From positions 1-24,375 of IMG/VR virus record IMGVR_UViG_3300048834_001088: 24,375 nucleotides of DNA; one strand, 5' to 3'. The position numbers were made by a program, and so were the translations under genes. The notes below the pieces were generated by a model. The model was given only the letters and a program-made list of their open reading frames with translations, was not told the origin of the DNA and did not search any database. Source of the stretch: a virus. Below are positions 9,029 through 18,400 of the stretch, in pieces (position 1 is the stretch's first letter; each line of letters opens with the position of its first letter).

Positions 9029-10915
9029 ATGGCGCCTGTCGATCTGCGCTTCGCCCATCCACCGGGCAGCGCGCACCTGGTGCTGGGTGGCGATCCGGCC
9101 GGATCGCATCCGCCACTCGATGCCCAATTGGTCGGCACGCTGCCTGGGCTGCGGTTCGAAGCGCTGGCCATTCCGAATGCGTCGGCGACGCTGGTCGCGA
9201 CGTTTCCGGCGATGGAGATGATCGCCGAGGCGCGCTACGCGTCACGGGCCGCGCGTCCGCTGGTGGGCAGCACCAGGTCGGCTTGGCAACGCGGGCGCGG
9301 GTTCGAGGACGGCGCCGAGCACCGCACCGCATCCCCGGCCAGCCACCCGTCGCAGGCGCGCGCGTTGTGGCGAACGGGGCAATCGCACGATGCCAACGTG
9401 ACCACGTGGCGCGCGGCGACATTGGTGCGCGCACCGGTGTCGGCGACGGCGCGGTTTCACGGCGCAGTCCAGCAGTCGCCGGGCGCGCTCCGGGTTCCGC
9501 ACAGTGAATCGCTTCATCTGCGCACCGCAGGCCCGGTCATTTATGCGAACGCGGCGCGCATCGATGCGCTGCAACGACGAATCAGCCATCAAGACGGCCT
9601 GCGAGATCGTCGTCCGCCCATAAGCTGTCGCTTCGACGTGGCTCAGGCTCATCCGGGGCTGCGCTTCTTCGAAGCGATCCAGGTCGCCACAGCCATGCGC
9701 CGCCGGATGGCCGCGCGCTGGCAGAACGCCATGCGGCCGCCGCCAGGGCACCCTCCAGTTCGCCCGGACGACCCCGAACCACCGTTCGTTCCCTGCTACA
9801 CGCCGAATCCGACCCTGCGCTTTGCCGCGCTGGCGGCGACGCACGGCCATCTGGTCTTCGTCTGCGAAAACCATCCTGGGCCCGGCCAAGACGGCCCGGT
9901 CGTTGTTCCGATCCGAAGGGTTTATGTCGTGCTGAACCATGTGACGCTGCATCGATGGCCGGATGGTATGCCGGTGCCGGTGGTCTCGCTGTCGCTGAGT
10001 CTCGACGTCGACTCCTGGGCCTGGGGCTTCGAGGCCACGCTCCCGGCCATCGCCGAGGCCCTGATTGCGCCCGCCGACGGCGCGCCACCGGTGGAACTGG
10101 TGGCCCACGTCAACGGCACCGATTTCCGGGTGTTGGCCGAGAACCTGACCCGTGAGCGCAGCTTCGGCGAGGCCAGCCTGCGTCTGTCCGGGCGCGGGCG
10201 CACGGCGGTGTTGTCCGCGCCCTACGCGCCCGTGATGTCGTTCGCCAATCCACAACCGCGGACCGCGCGGCAGTTGATGGATGACGTACTCACCATCAAC
10301 GGTGTGCCGCTGGGCTGGAGCATCGACTGGGGCGTGACGGACTGGAATGTGCCGGCGGGTGTGTTCGCCCACCAAGGCACCTGGATCGACGCGCTGGCCG
10401 CCATTGCTGAGGCGCCCGGTGGCTATCTGCTGCCGCATCCGTCCGAGGCGATCCTTCGCGTGCGCCACCGCTATCCCGTGGCGCCGTGGAACTGGCATGC
10501 GGTGACCCCCGATCTGGTTCTGCCGGTCGACGCGGTCTCGCGCGAATCCCTGCGCTGGCTGGAGAAGCCCGCCTACAACCGCGTGTTCGTATCCGGCCAG
10601 AGCGCGGGCGTGCTGGGTCAGGTCACGCGCACCGGTACGGCCGGAAACGTGATCGCGCCGATGGTCGTCGACGCGTTGATCACCGAGGCGGTCGCCGCGC
10701 GCCAGCGTGGTACCGCGATCCTGGCCGACACCGGCCAGCAGTTCGAAGTGGGCCTGCGCCTGCCCGTGCTACCGGAAACCGGCATCGTCGAGCCGGGCAC
10801 CTTTGTCGAGTACCAGGACGGCAGCGTGTCTCGGCTCGGCCTGGTGCGCTCCACCCGGATCGAGGCCGGCTTCCCGGAAGTCTGGCAAACCCTCGGGGTG
10901 GAATGCCGTGCATAA
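9029..10915 (+). CDS. Tail hub/baseplate-like protein (628 aa)
   Basis: ATG 9029 lies 6 nt after the upstream stop and behind a GGGGTGA stretch. The N-terminal ~240 residues are unusually Arg/Ala/His-rich and may be flexible. A Pro-rich segment near residues 238-255 (PPPGHPPVRPDDPEPP) separates them from a better-conserved C-terminal half. That half has beta strands and a block around LMDDVLTINGVPLGWSIDWG, then GTWIDALAAIAEAPGGYLLP and FVSGQSAGVLGQVTRTGTAG. It resembles the late-control/gpD or Mu gp44-type hub proteins that sit at the tail centre. The resemblance is by pattern and genome position; a structure prediction would settle it. The last 8 nt overlap the next gene. Confidence 0.65.
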   Translation: MAPVDLRFAHPPGSAHLVLGGDPAGSHPPLDAQLVGTLPGLRFEALAIPNASATLVATFPAMEMIAEARYASRAARPLVGSTRSAWQRGRGFEDGAEHRTASPASHPSQARALWRTGQSHDANVTTWRAATLVRAPVSATARFHGAVQQSPGALRVPHSESLHLRTAGPVIYANAARIDALQRRISHQDGLRDRRPPISCRFDVAQAHPGLRFFEAIQVATAMRRRMAARWQNAMRPPPGHPPVRPDDPEPPFVPCYTPNPTLRFAALAATHGHLVFVCENHPGPGQDGPVVVPIRRVYVVLNHVTLHRWPDGMPVPVVSLSLSLDVDSWAWGFEATLPAIAEALIAPADGAPPVELVAHVNGTDFRVLAENLTRERSFGEASLRLSGRGRTAVLSAPYAPVMSFANPQPRTARQLMDDVLTINGVPLGWSIDWGVTDWNVPAGVFAHQGTWIDALAAIAEAPGGYLLPHPSEAILRVRHRYPVAPWNWHAVTPDLVLPVDAVSRESLRWLEKPAYNRVFVSGQSAGVLGQVTRTGTAGNVIAPMVVDALITEAVAARQRGTAILADTGQQFEVGLRLPVLPETGIVEPGTFVEYQDGSVSRLGLVRSTRIEAGFPEVWQTLGVECRA

Positions 10916-11129
10916 CCTCTACCGGCAGTTTCGAGAGTTATTGCCTGATCCACCGTTGCAAGCCGGCATCGTGGTCGAGGTCGACGCCAGCCGCGTCGTG
11001 ATCGCGTTGCCGGGCGGCGGGCTGGTCCACGGACGTGGCGAGGCCACCCTGGGCCAGACCATGTTCGTCCGCGATGGCGTCATCGAAGGCGAAGCGCCGT
11101 CATTGCCGCAGGTCGACATCGAGATCTGA
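10908..11129 (+). CDS. Short phage tail protein (73 aa)
   Basis: I place the start at GTG 10908, which overlaps the end of the hub gene by 8 nt and has a GGGGTGG stretch just upstream. Longer in-frame starts would lie deep inside the hub gene. The product is 73 residues, with an amphipathic start (HNLYRQFRELL) and short strands such as AGIVVEVDASRVVIALPGGG. No membrane segment is present. It is the last gene before the terminator at 11177-11200 and so closes the tail operon. A small baseplate or hub-associated role is inferred from position only. Confidence 0.6.
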   Translation: MHNLYRQFRELLPDPPLQAGIVVEVDASRVVIALPGGGLVHGRGEATLGQTMFVRDGVIEGEAPSLPQVDIEI

Positions 11130-11176
11130 TCCGTTCGACCGCTACCCGCACCTCATCAGGCCGCAAGGCCCACCCG

Positions 11177-11200
11177 AAGCCCGCTCACCGCGGGCTTTTT
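11177..11200 (+). terminator. Rho-independent terminator closing the tail operon
   Basis: A perfect 8-bp stem AAGCCCGC / GCGGGCTT with the 5-base loop TCACC is followed at once by further Ts. It lies 47 nt after the stop of the 73-aa tail gene and 25 nt before the start of the lysis cassette. It should stop or attenuate tail transcripts and separate tail from lysis expression. Confidence 0.85.
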
Positions 11201-11225
11201 CATTTCCGCCAACAGGAGACAACCC

Positions 11226-11513
11226 ATGGTCACGCCCGTGATCGAAGGCGGCATGGTGTCCATGCCGATCCACGAGTTTCAGAAGATGCTCGAGCACGCC
11301 GCCGAACTCGGCGCCCGCCGAGCGCTCGCCGACGTCGGACTCGAAGGCGATGACGCTGCCCACGATATCCGTGCGCTGCGTGGTCTGCTCGACGCATACA
11401 ACGCCGCCAAGCACACCGCCTGGCAGACGGTCATCAAGATGCTGACCACCGCGCTGGTGATCGCGCTGGCGACCAGTGCCGCCATCCACTTCAAGCTGTT
11501 CGGAGGGCGCTGA
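11226..11513 (+). CDS. DUF6127-like small membrane protein (95 aa), prophage lysis region
   Basis: ATG 11226 has a good Shine-Dalgarno (AGGAGA at 11214-11219). The 95-residue product has a charged helical N-terminal part with the pattern AAELGARRALADVGLEG, then DIRALRGLLDAYNAAKHTAW. It ends in one hydrophobic segment (about residues 70-88, TTALVIALATSAAIHF) and a short basic tail. This layout matches the DUF6127 family of small prophage proteins as I know it. It sits directly before the holin and may assist lysis, for example as an accessory holin or antiholin, but that is inference. A single predicted membrane helix with the N-terminus in the cytoplasm is likely. Confidence 0.7.
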   Translation: MVTPVIEGGMVSMPIHEFQKMLEHAAELGARRALADVGLEGDDAAHDIRALRGLLDAYNAAKHTAWQTVIKMLTTALVIALATSAAIHFKLFGGR

Positions 11514-11515
11514 TC

Positions 11516-11977
11516 ATGATGACCCTACTCGGCAGCCTGCTCGGATTTGCCGCCAGCGCGTTCCCGGAAATCCTCAAACTCCAGCGCGAGAAGGAGGACC
11601 GCAAACACCAGTTGGCCATGTTCGATCGGCAAGTCGAACTGCAGAAGCTCGGCCATGCGCAGAAGCTGGACGAGCTCAACATCAACGCCGACATCAAGGA
11701 GACCGAGCAGGTCTACAACTACGCCAACCGCGACAGCGGCGTGCGCTGGGTTGAAGGCCTGCAGTCGAGCGTGCGGCCGGTCATCACCTACGCCTTCTTT
11801 GGCCTGTTCGCCGCGGTAAAGCTGACCTCGCTTGTCACGCTGGCGCAAGCCGAGGACCTGACCTTCGCCAGCGCACTGCAAGTGATCTGGGATGGCGAGA
11901 CCCAGGCCCTGTTCGCCACCGTCATGAGCTTCTGGTTCGGCGGCCGAGCCATCCAGCGCGCGCGGGGTCGCAAATGA
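11516..11977 (+). CDS. 3TM-type phage holin (153 aa)
   Basis: Start ATG 11516 follows GGAGGG at 11502-11507 and lies 2 nt after the upstream stop. The product has a hydrophobic N-terminus (LLGSLLGFAASAFPEIL), a long charged coiled linker (residues ~20-75), a second hydrophobic segment (VITYAFFGLFAAVKLTSLV, ~95-113) and a third near the C-terminus ending in FWFGGRAIQR. The FWFGxRA ending and three-helix layout fit the GTA/3TM holin family. Holins permeabilise the inner membrane so that a signal-less endolysin can reach the wall. The stop overlaps the lysozyme start by 4 nt (ATGA), which supports a joint lysis role. Confidence 0.85.
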   Translation: MMTLLGSLLGFAASAFPEILKLQREKEDRKHQLAMFDRQVELQKLGHAQKLDELNINADIKETEQVYNYANRDSGVRWVEGLQSSVRPVITYAFFGLFAAVKLTSLVTLAQAEDLTFASALQVIWDGETQALFATVMSFWFGGRAIQRARGRK

Positions 11978-12417
11978 GCGGACCCAACGCACTGTTACGA
12001 ATCAGCGATGCCGGCATCGCCCTGATCAAGCGCTTCGAGAGCTTCTGCGCGACCGTTTACCTCTGCCCGGCAGGCAAGCCCACCATCGGCTACGGCCACG
12101 TGGTCCTGCTGGGCGAGCAGTTCGGCACCATCACCGAAGCCGAAGCCATCGAACTGCTCCGCCGCGACCTCGCCATCGCCGAGGGCGCAGTGCGACGGCT
12201 GATCACCGTCCCGCTCACTCAGAGCCAGTTCGACGCGCTGGTGAGCTTCACGTTCAACGTCGGCGAAGGCGCGCTGGAGAGGTCTACGTTCCGGCGGCGT
12301 ATCAACCAAGGCAACTGGGCGCTGGCGAAGCGCGAGCTGCTGCGGTGGGTCTATGCGGACGGCAAAAGACTGAAGGGGTTGGTGGTGAGGCGGGAGGAGG
12401 AGGCGGGGATGCTCTGA
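11974..12417 (+). CDS. Phage endolysin, T4-type lysozyme (GH24)
   Basis: This 147-residue protein is a full-length phage lysozyme, cleaving the MurNAc-GlcNAc bond of peptidoglycan. The catalytic block is clear: Glu22 in KRFESF, then Cys31 and Thr37 in the E-x8-[DC]-x5-T spacing, followed by IGYGH at 38-42. The Cys variant at the second position occurs in P22/R21-like endolysins. The later SQFDALVSFTFNVGEG block and a C-terminal RWVYADGKRLKGLVVRRE are also typical of the family. There is no signal peptide or SAR helix, so export depends on the holin just upstream, with which it overlaps by 4 nt. No Rz/Rz1 spanin pair was found around it. It is the last + strand prophage gene; the next gene converges on it from the - strand. 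Confidence 0.95.
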   Translation: MSGPNALLRISDAGIALIKRFESFCATVYLCPAGKPTIGYGHVVLLGEQFGTITEAEAIELLRRDLAIAEGAVRRLITVPLTQSQFDALVSFTFNVGEGALERSTFRRRINQGNWALAKRELLRWVYADGKRLKGLVVRREEEAGML

Positions 12418-12478
12418 GTTACCAGCGCCCAGGGTAGGGATGTCCGCCACGGTTGAAAGGCTGCCGGGGCAGCTCGAC

Positions 12479-15400
12479 TCAAGTGCTCCGGGCAAGCTCA
12501 ATCGCCTGCTCTAGACGCCCTCGACTGGCAGCGCGGAGCCGTTGCAAGCCAATGTCCCTCGCCATCGCGACGATTGCCGCGTCAGCCGCCAGATCCCTTG
12601 CGAGCACTTCGCGAGCAAGGGCTACCAGTTCCGGGATGCAGATCTCATTGAGTGCCCGTCCCGCCTCGTCTGCGGGACGACGAAACGCAAATGGAATGCC
12701 GGGGACTTTGGTCGTGGGCCAATAAAACGTGCCTACGTCCTCCGTCGTGGTTTCGAATGCCGTCGCAGCAAGTCCTTCAACCCTCTCTTGAATTCGGTTA
12801 CCGGTCTTTTGCCAACCATGTGCGCGAGCTATGCGACGTGCCAGGACGTCGTCGAGTACCGGGCCTTCGTTCTCGACAACGTGGCGAATCATCTGGAGGA
12901 GTACTGTGTCATAGCCCCGTTCGAAGAACTGGCCCGGCGCGACAGCCGCGACGGCAATCGCCGGGTCCACCTCAACATAAGCCGCAGAGGATTCCAACTT
13001 TTCGCCGCTGGTGTTGCGTGCATAGGACTCCAATTCCACGCCTGGGACGATGGCCCCGCGCTCCTGCTCAGGCTTGCCCTGGGCCGCACCTGATTGATTG
13101 ATTCCGTCGCCAATCGCACCTTCTGCCTGAGGCTGCGGAGGCTCGACCGTGGCTTCCGCACTGGCTTTGGTCAGTGCAGCAGCAACCGCCAGACGGGCCG
13201 CTTCTTGCTCGGCAGCAACCGCACGCTTTGCGCGACTGTCGGTGAGCAGCCCGTGCAGTTTTTCGTCAAGCCGCCTCAGCGTGCTGTCACGGTCGACCCA
13301 CCAATCGGTCGACCACACACGGAGGATCTCCCAGCCCAGACCGCGCAGCACCTGCTCGCGAAGCATGTCGCGATCGCGTGCAGTCGCCGATCGATGGTAA
13401 GTCGCTCCATCACATTCGACCCCTGCAAGGTAGATTCCCTCGGCATCTGGGTGGACGACCGCGAGGTCCACGCGGAATTTGGAGGCGCCGATCTGGGCTT
13501 GCAGCGCCCATCCCTTTGCAGTGAGCGCGGCAGCGACCGCCTCCTCGAAGGGGCTCTCAAAATCACCCTGGCTGGCCCGAGTTGCTTCTGCCAGCGCCCG
13601 AGGACCACGATCAGCAAAGTCCAGGAAATGCTTCAGGTCGCGAACACCCAGCGCCTGTGTTCGCGCAAGGTCCATCTGCTCCGGTTTGAGACTCGAAAAC
13701 ACCCTGAGCTCGTGCCGTGCGCGCGTGATGGCCACATTCAGTCGCCGCTCGCCTCCATCGCGATTCAACGGCCCGAAGTTCATCGAGACTGCGCCGTGTA
13801 GGTCAGGCCCGTAGGTAATAGAGAAGTACATGATGTCGCGCTCGTCGCCCTGAACGCTCTCGAGGTTCTTGACGAACAAGGGTTCCAACTCAACTTCTGC
13901 AAACAACGGCTCGATGGAGGGATCGCGTCGCCGCTCCTCATCCAGCAGGTCCTCAATCAGCCCCTGCTGCTCGGCGTTAAAAGTGACAACGCCGATCGTC
14001 AGTTTCGATTCCCGGAATCCCGGTACCTTCAACCGCTCGATGATGTCCGCGACGACAGCCTTGGCTTCAGCCTTGTTGATGCGCGCGCCACCCTTCTCAT
14101 AGGTGCCCGGCACATAGTGGAAGCTCACGGCGCGATCCTCGGTCATTGGTGACGGGAAGGTCACCAGCGAGCCGCCGTAATAGCGATGGTTCGAAAACGC
14201 GATCAAGCTCTCGTTGCGGCTGCGATAGTGCCAGGCCAAGTTCATTGTGGGCAGGTTGGCGCCCAGGCACTCATCAAGAATGCTCTCCAGGTCCCCTTCG
14301 ACGTCCTCCTCATCAGCCGCCGATTCCGCTCGATCGAAGAAATTGGTCGGTGGCAACTGCTTAGGATCACCGACCATCACCACTTGCTTGCCACGTGCGA
14401 TAGCACCGATGGCGTCCCAGACGGGGATCTGCGATGCCTCGTCGAACACCACCACATCGAATGCACTCGCGTCAGCGCTCAGGTACTGCGCTATCGATAG
14501 TGGACTCATCAGCAAGCACGGGGTCAATTTCGTCAGCGCCGATGGAATGCTCTTCATCAGCTCGCGAAGTGGCATGTGCCGCTTCTTCTTGCTCATCTCA
14601 TGTCGAAGAATTCCCCACTCGGAGCTGCGAGCCACCGAGTCTTGATCAGGCAGGTTTCCGCACAGCGAAGCCCGAACCCACGCCTGCGTGAGACTCGTAT
14701 AGCGCCCCTCGAGCGCTCGCAGGTCGTGGATGCGCTTTTCGTGCTCAGCCGACACGAACGATCGAATGATCGGTTCACGGTCGACGACGGCATTCAACCA
14801 CCACCGGCAATATGCGACCTCAAAAGCTGGCCGCACTCGATCGGGAACGATGGTGCCGTTCTCGAGCCCCAGCACCAAAGGCGACAGTCCAAGCGCGACC
14901 GCTTGCTGTCGAACCTTGCGCCAGGCGCACCAAGCGTTCATTCGCGGTTCGGATGCTTCGATTCCCTTGCAGCTATCCGTCAGCTCGCTGATCGCAATCT
15001 CATTGAAGCGCAATTTCGATGCTTCAGTGAACTCGCCAGCTGCGGCGAGCAAATCAACTTTCGGCTGGAACACGTTCAGTGCGTCGACGTAGGCCTGCCC
15101 TGTTGAGCGAATCGATCCGGCTGGTCCCAAGCGGGTGTCGTTCGGTTCAAGAAGATGATCGAGGGCTGCCTTGATGTCCGACAGAAGCGGCGGTTCGCTG
15201 GTGAGGCCCGCAACGGCAGCAGAAATGTACGCATGGAACTTGAGCGCCGTGTCGATCGCGCCTGGATTGGTTCCAACTCCGCGCCACAAACCACCCGTGA
15301 GAGCAGAAAGATCTTCGAGCGCGGCAATGCTGCGCTCTACAGATTCGCGCTGCCGAACAGTTCGCAGGTCAGCCTGCAGCGACGATCCGCAATCGCCATC

Positions 15401-18400
15401 TGCCACGCTCTGGTGGTCTCCCACCAGCGGTCCTTGTTCGCGGATTCCCTGCAGCGCTGAATGAAAGGTCAGTGCGGCCGCCAGACGCGCGCTGTCCGTC
15501 GCGAGTCCCGCCCAAAGGCCACCGGTTGCCTGCGCCAGCGGACCCAGTTTCTCAATTTCTGCATCGAGCGCTCTAATTGCGCGCATCCGCGCCAAGTCTG
15601 CGGCAAGGCGCTCACCACAGTGACCGTCGGCGACAGCTTCCAGCCCATGGTCTTGCCAGGGTCGCTCGTGGCGGGCCGCGTCGAGTGCAAACTGGAACTT
15701 CAAGCACGCATTCGCGAGTTCCTTGCGTGTCTTCAGTCCATCCCACATCCCCGCAGTCTGTGTGCCGGGATCGAACTTGCTGATCTCCGCGCGCAACTGC
15801 CGGATGTCTACCAATGCCTGAAGGTCGCTGGCGACGTCTGGTTCGCCGCTGCCGACAACTGCTGCTTCGAGCGTCGACCGCACTTTGCGCTTCCCAAGCC
15901 AAGACATTGGCCACATGGCCTTTTCGGCCTTGGTCCATTCGCGCTGCAGTTGATGAACGTTGATCTGTTCGACGACATCGCTGTACTTGGCAGACATACG
16001 ACCGGCGGTTTGCGCGAGCGAGTCGAGCAACCCCAGACCCTTTCTGAGATCGGCAATCACGCCAGGGGGCCAAGAAGGCGCCAATTCGGCGTGCACACTC
16101 CGCCGCCTCTCAAGCAACGCCAAGCCGCGGCGACAAGCACCTGCGATGGACTCTGTCCAAGCAGGCGAGAGCTGTGCGCAAAGTGCGGCATGTTGCCGAA
16201 GCAATTCCGCCCCTGCTTTGAGGCGATCGACAATAGCCTGTGCATCGTCCCGAACGACGAACCGCCAATCTCGCCCCGCGGCATGCGGCAATGTCCGCGC
16301 CAATACACTGATCGCGCCTCTCGCACGGCGGGTCGCAGGAATCTGCGGAAGCCCAGACGCATTCAGAAACCCTCGATAGGTCGAATCCAACTGACGCGCT
16401 GCCGAGATCAGATCGCGAGCGCACTGGACGACGGTCTGCTGCCACGTGGGCGACCACTCGCAACTGCCCACTGCCGCCAACGGATGCGCCAGCAAGCTTT
16501 GGTGACCCACCGCTAGTGCATTCACGCCAAGGCGATCGACGACGTCTCGCATGGCCTCCATCAACGACGAGTCGTGATCACTGGGCGACGACCAGCTTAG
16601 CGTCGGCGCGAAGGAGCTGTCGGCGGCCACGACGCGACCGATGGCGTCGAAAATGCTGATGCCGTTCGGATGGCGAAGGTGTAGCCGTTCGACATAGACA
16701 TTCAGGTCATCGCGCATCCGTTTCAGACGTTGCGCCTCCGCGCGCCAAGCGGCTGCATCGACTTCGCCCTTGGATTCCCAGGACTTCTGCAACTGCGCAA
16801 GCACATCCAGCTTGCGGGCCTTGTTCGAATGCAATTCAAGGCAGAAGTCGCCAAGTCCGACTTCGCGCAAGCGGCGGTACACGACGTCGAGCGCCGCGAT
16901 CTTCTCGGAAACGAACAGAACTCGCTTTCCCTCGGCGAGGCACTGAGCAATCACGTTGGAAATGGTCTGGCTCTTGCCCGTCCCCGGCGGTCCGATCAAC
17001 ACGAAGTCTTTGCCTCGCGCCGCCGCCATAACGGCCGACAACTGCGACGAGTCTGCCGGTAACGGGCAGAAGGTCTGTTCCGGCGTGAAGTCTTGATCGA
17101 GTCGCCTCGGATTCGGGAAGGCCACGCCGTGGGGATAGGGCTCCCTCGGCGTGTCGATCAGATGTCTGACCACCGGGTTTTCGCGCAACTGATCGGTGCG
17201 CTCAGTCAGATCCTTCCACATCAGGTACTTGGCGAACGAGAACATCGCCAACGTGACTTCTTCCGAGATCTCCCACCCTTTGATGTCCTTGATCGCTCTG
17301 GACACCGTATCCCAGATGGTTCGCAGATCGAGGCCGGCGTCGTCCCTGGGAAGTTCGCCCTCCGCGACGCCGAGATTGAGCTTGAAGTCCTGGCGCAGCA
17401 TCTCCACTAGGGTTGGATTGAAGCGGGGCTCGTCATCGTGAAGGGTGAGCGTGAAGCCGGATCGCACACTTCGCCGACTCAGCGTTACCGGAATCAGGAC
17501 GAGCGGCGCGCGGTATTTTTGTTCGGCCTTGCCATCGCGAGTCCAGGACAGAAACCCCAACGCCAGGTAGAGCGTGTTGGCGCCGCCCTCCTGCAAAGTC
17601 ATTCGCGCTGACCGGAAAAGTTGGACCAGCCGCGATTCCAACTCGGCGGGCGGCAGGCCAACATAGATCTCGCGACGTTTCAGTGCGTCGAGAGCATGAC
17701 TGCGCCGCACGTCCTCCCGCTCACGACTCTCATAGAGCGCTCGATTCCTGGGATCGGCACCATCCATCAGATCCGGGCGAGCAAGAATCTTCAGGGCCTG
17801 ACCTTCGGATAGGGTGTCTTCAAGAAGGCCAGCGTCAGGCGCTTCGATCTTCAGATTCTGTTTGCTCGATTTGAAGTTCAGGAGGTTGTTCCGCAGCGAC
17901 AAGTCGAGCAATTTGCGCTGCCAACGCGCCAGTCGATCCTTGGGATTCAGTGTTGCCGGATCGGCATGTACCTCGGTCTCGGTGAGATCAGGTGCTTCGT
18001 CAAAGGGGACCTCAGGAGGATCCGGCGCTTGAGGCGCATTCGTGGTCGCTGGCGCTTCCGCTGCGGCGAGGGGCTTGATGCGCTGAAGACGTGCCCGGCG
18101 AATGTCGACGGCCAGCTCGAAAGCCTCATCTTTCTCATCCACAACCTGCTGCGCGCCAAGCTGGCTCGCATAGGAAAACCCAGGCGCAGGCTGTTGCGTG
18201 ACCAGCGTCGTCTCGAACAGCACGAGTTCTTTGAGTTTGATGCGCTTGCGCAGCGCAGTGACGTCATCAACCACCGTATTTGAGAACTCTTCCGCCCGCA
18301 GCCACACGCCCGCAAACGCGTGCCCCTTGGTGAAGACGACGACGGGGTTCAGACCCGCCTGCTCGATTGCCGCGCTGAACAGCAGCGCCAGATCAAGACA

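Noticed and set aside
7398-10498. Antisense open frames of 391 and 418 codons (7398-8573 and 9242-10498)
   Set aside because: Both are mirror frames of packed tail genes and cross their gene boundaries, with no domain features.
12450-12480. Small hairpin GCTGC CGGG GCAGC near the convergent stops, as a terminator
   Set aside because: The stem is only five base pairs and no T-run follows on either strand.
15461-16516. 351-codon + strand frame inside the helicase gene
   Set aside because: It is antisense to the continuous 2205-aa frame, with Cys/Arg-rich low-quality composition.
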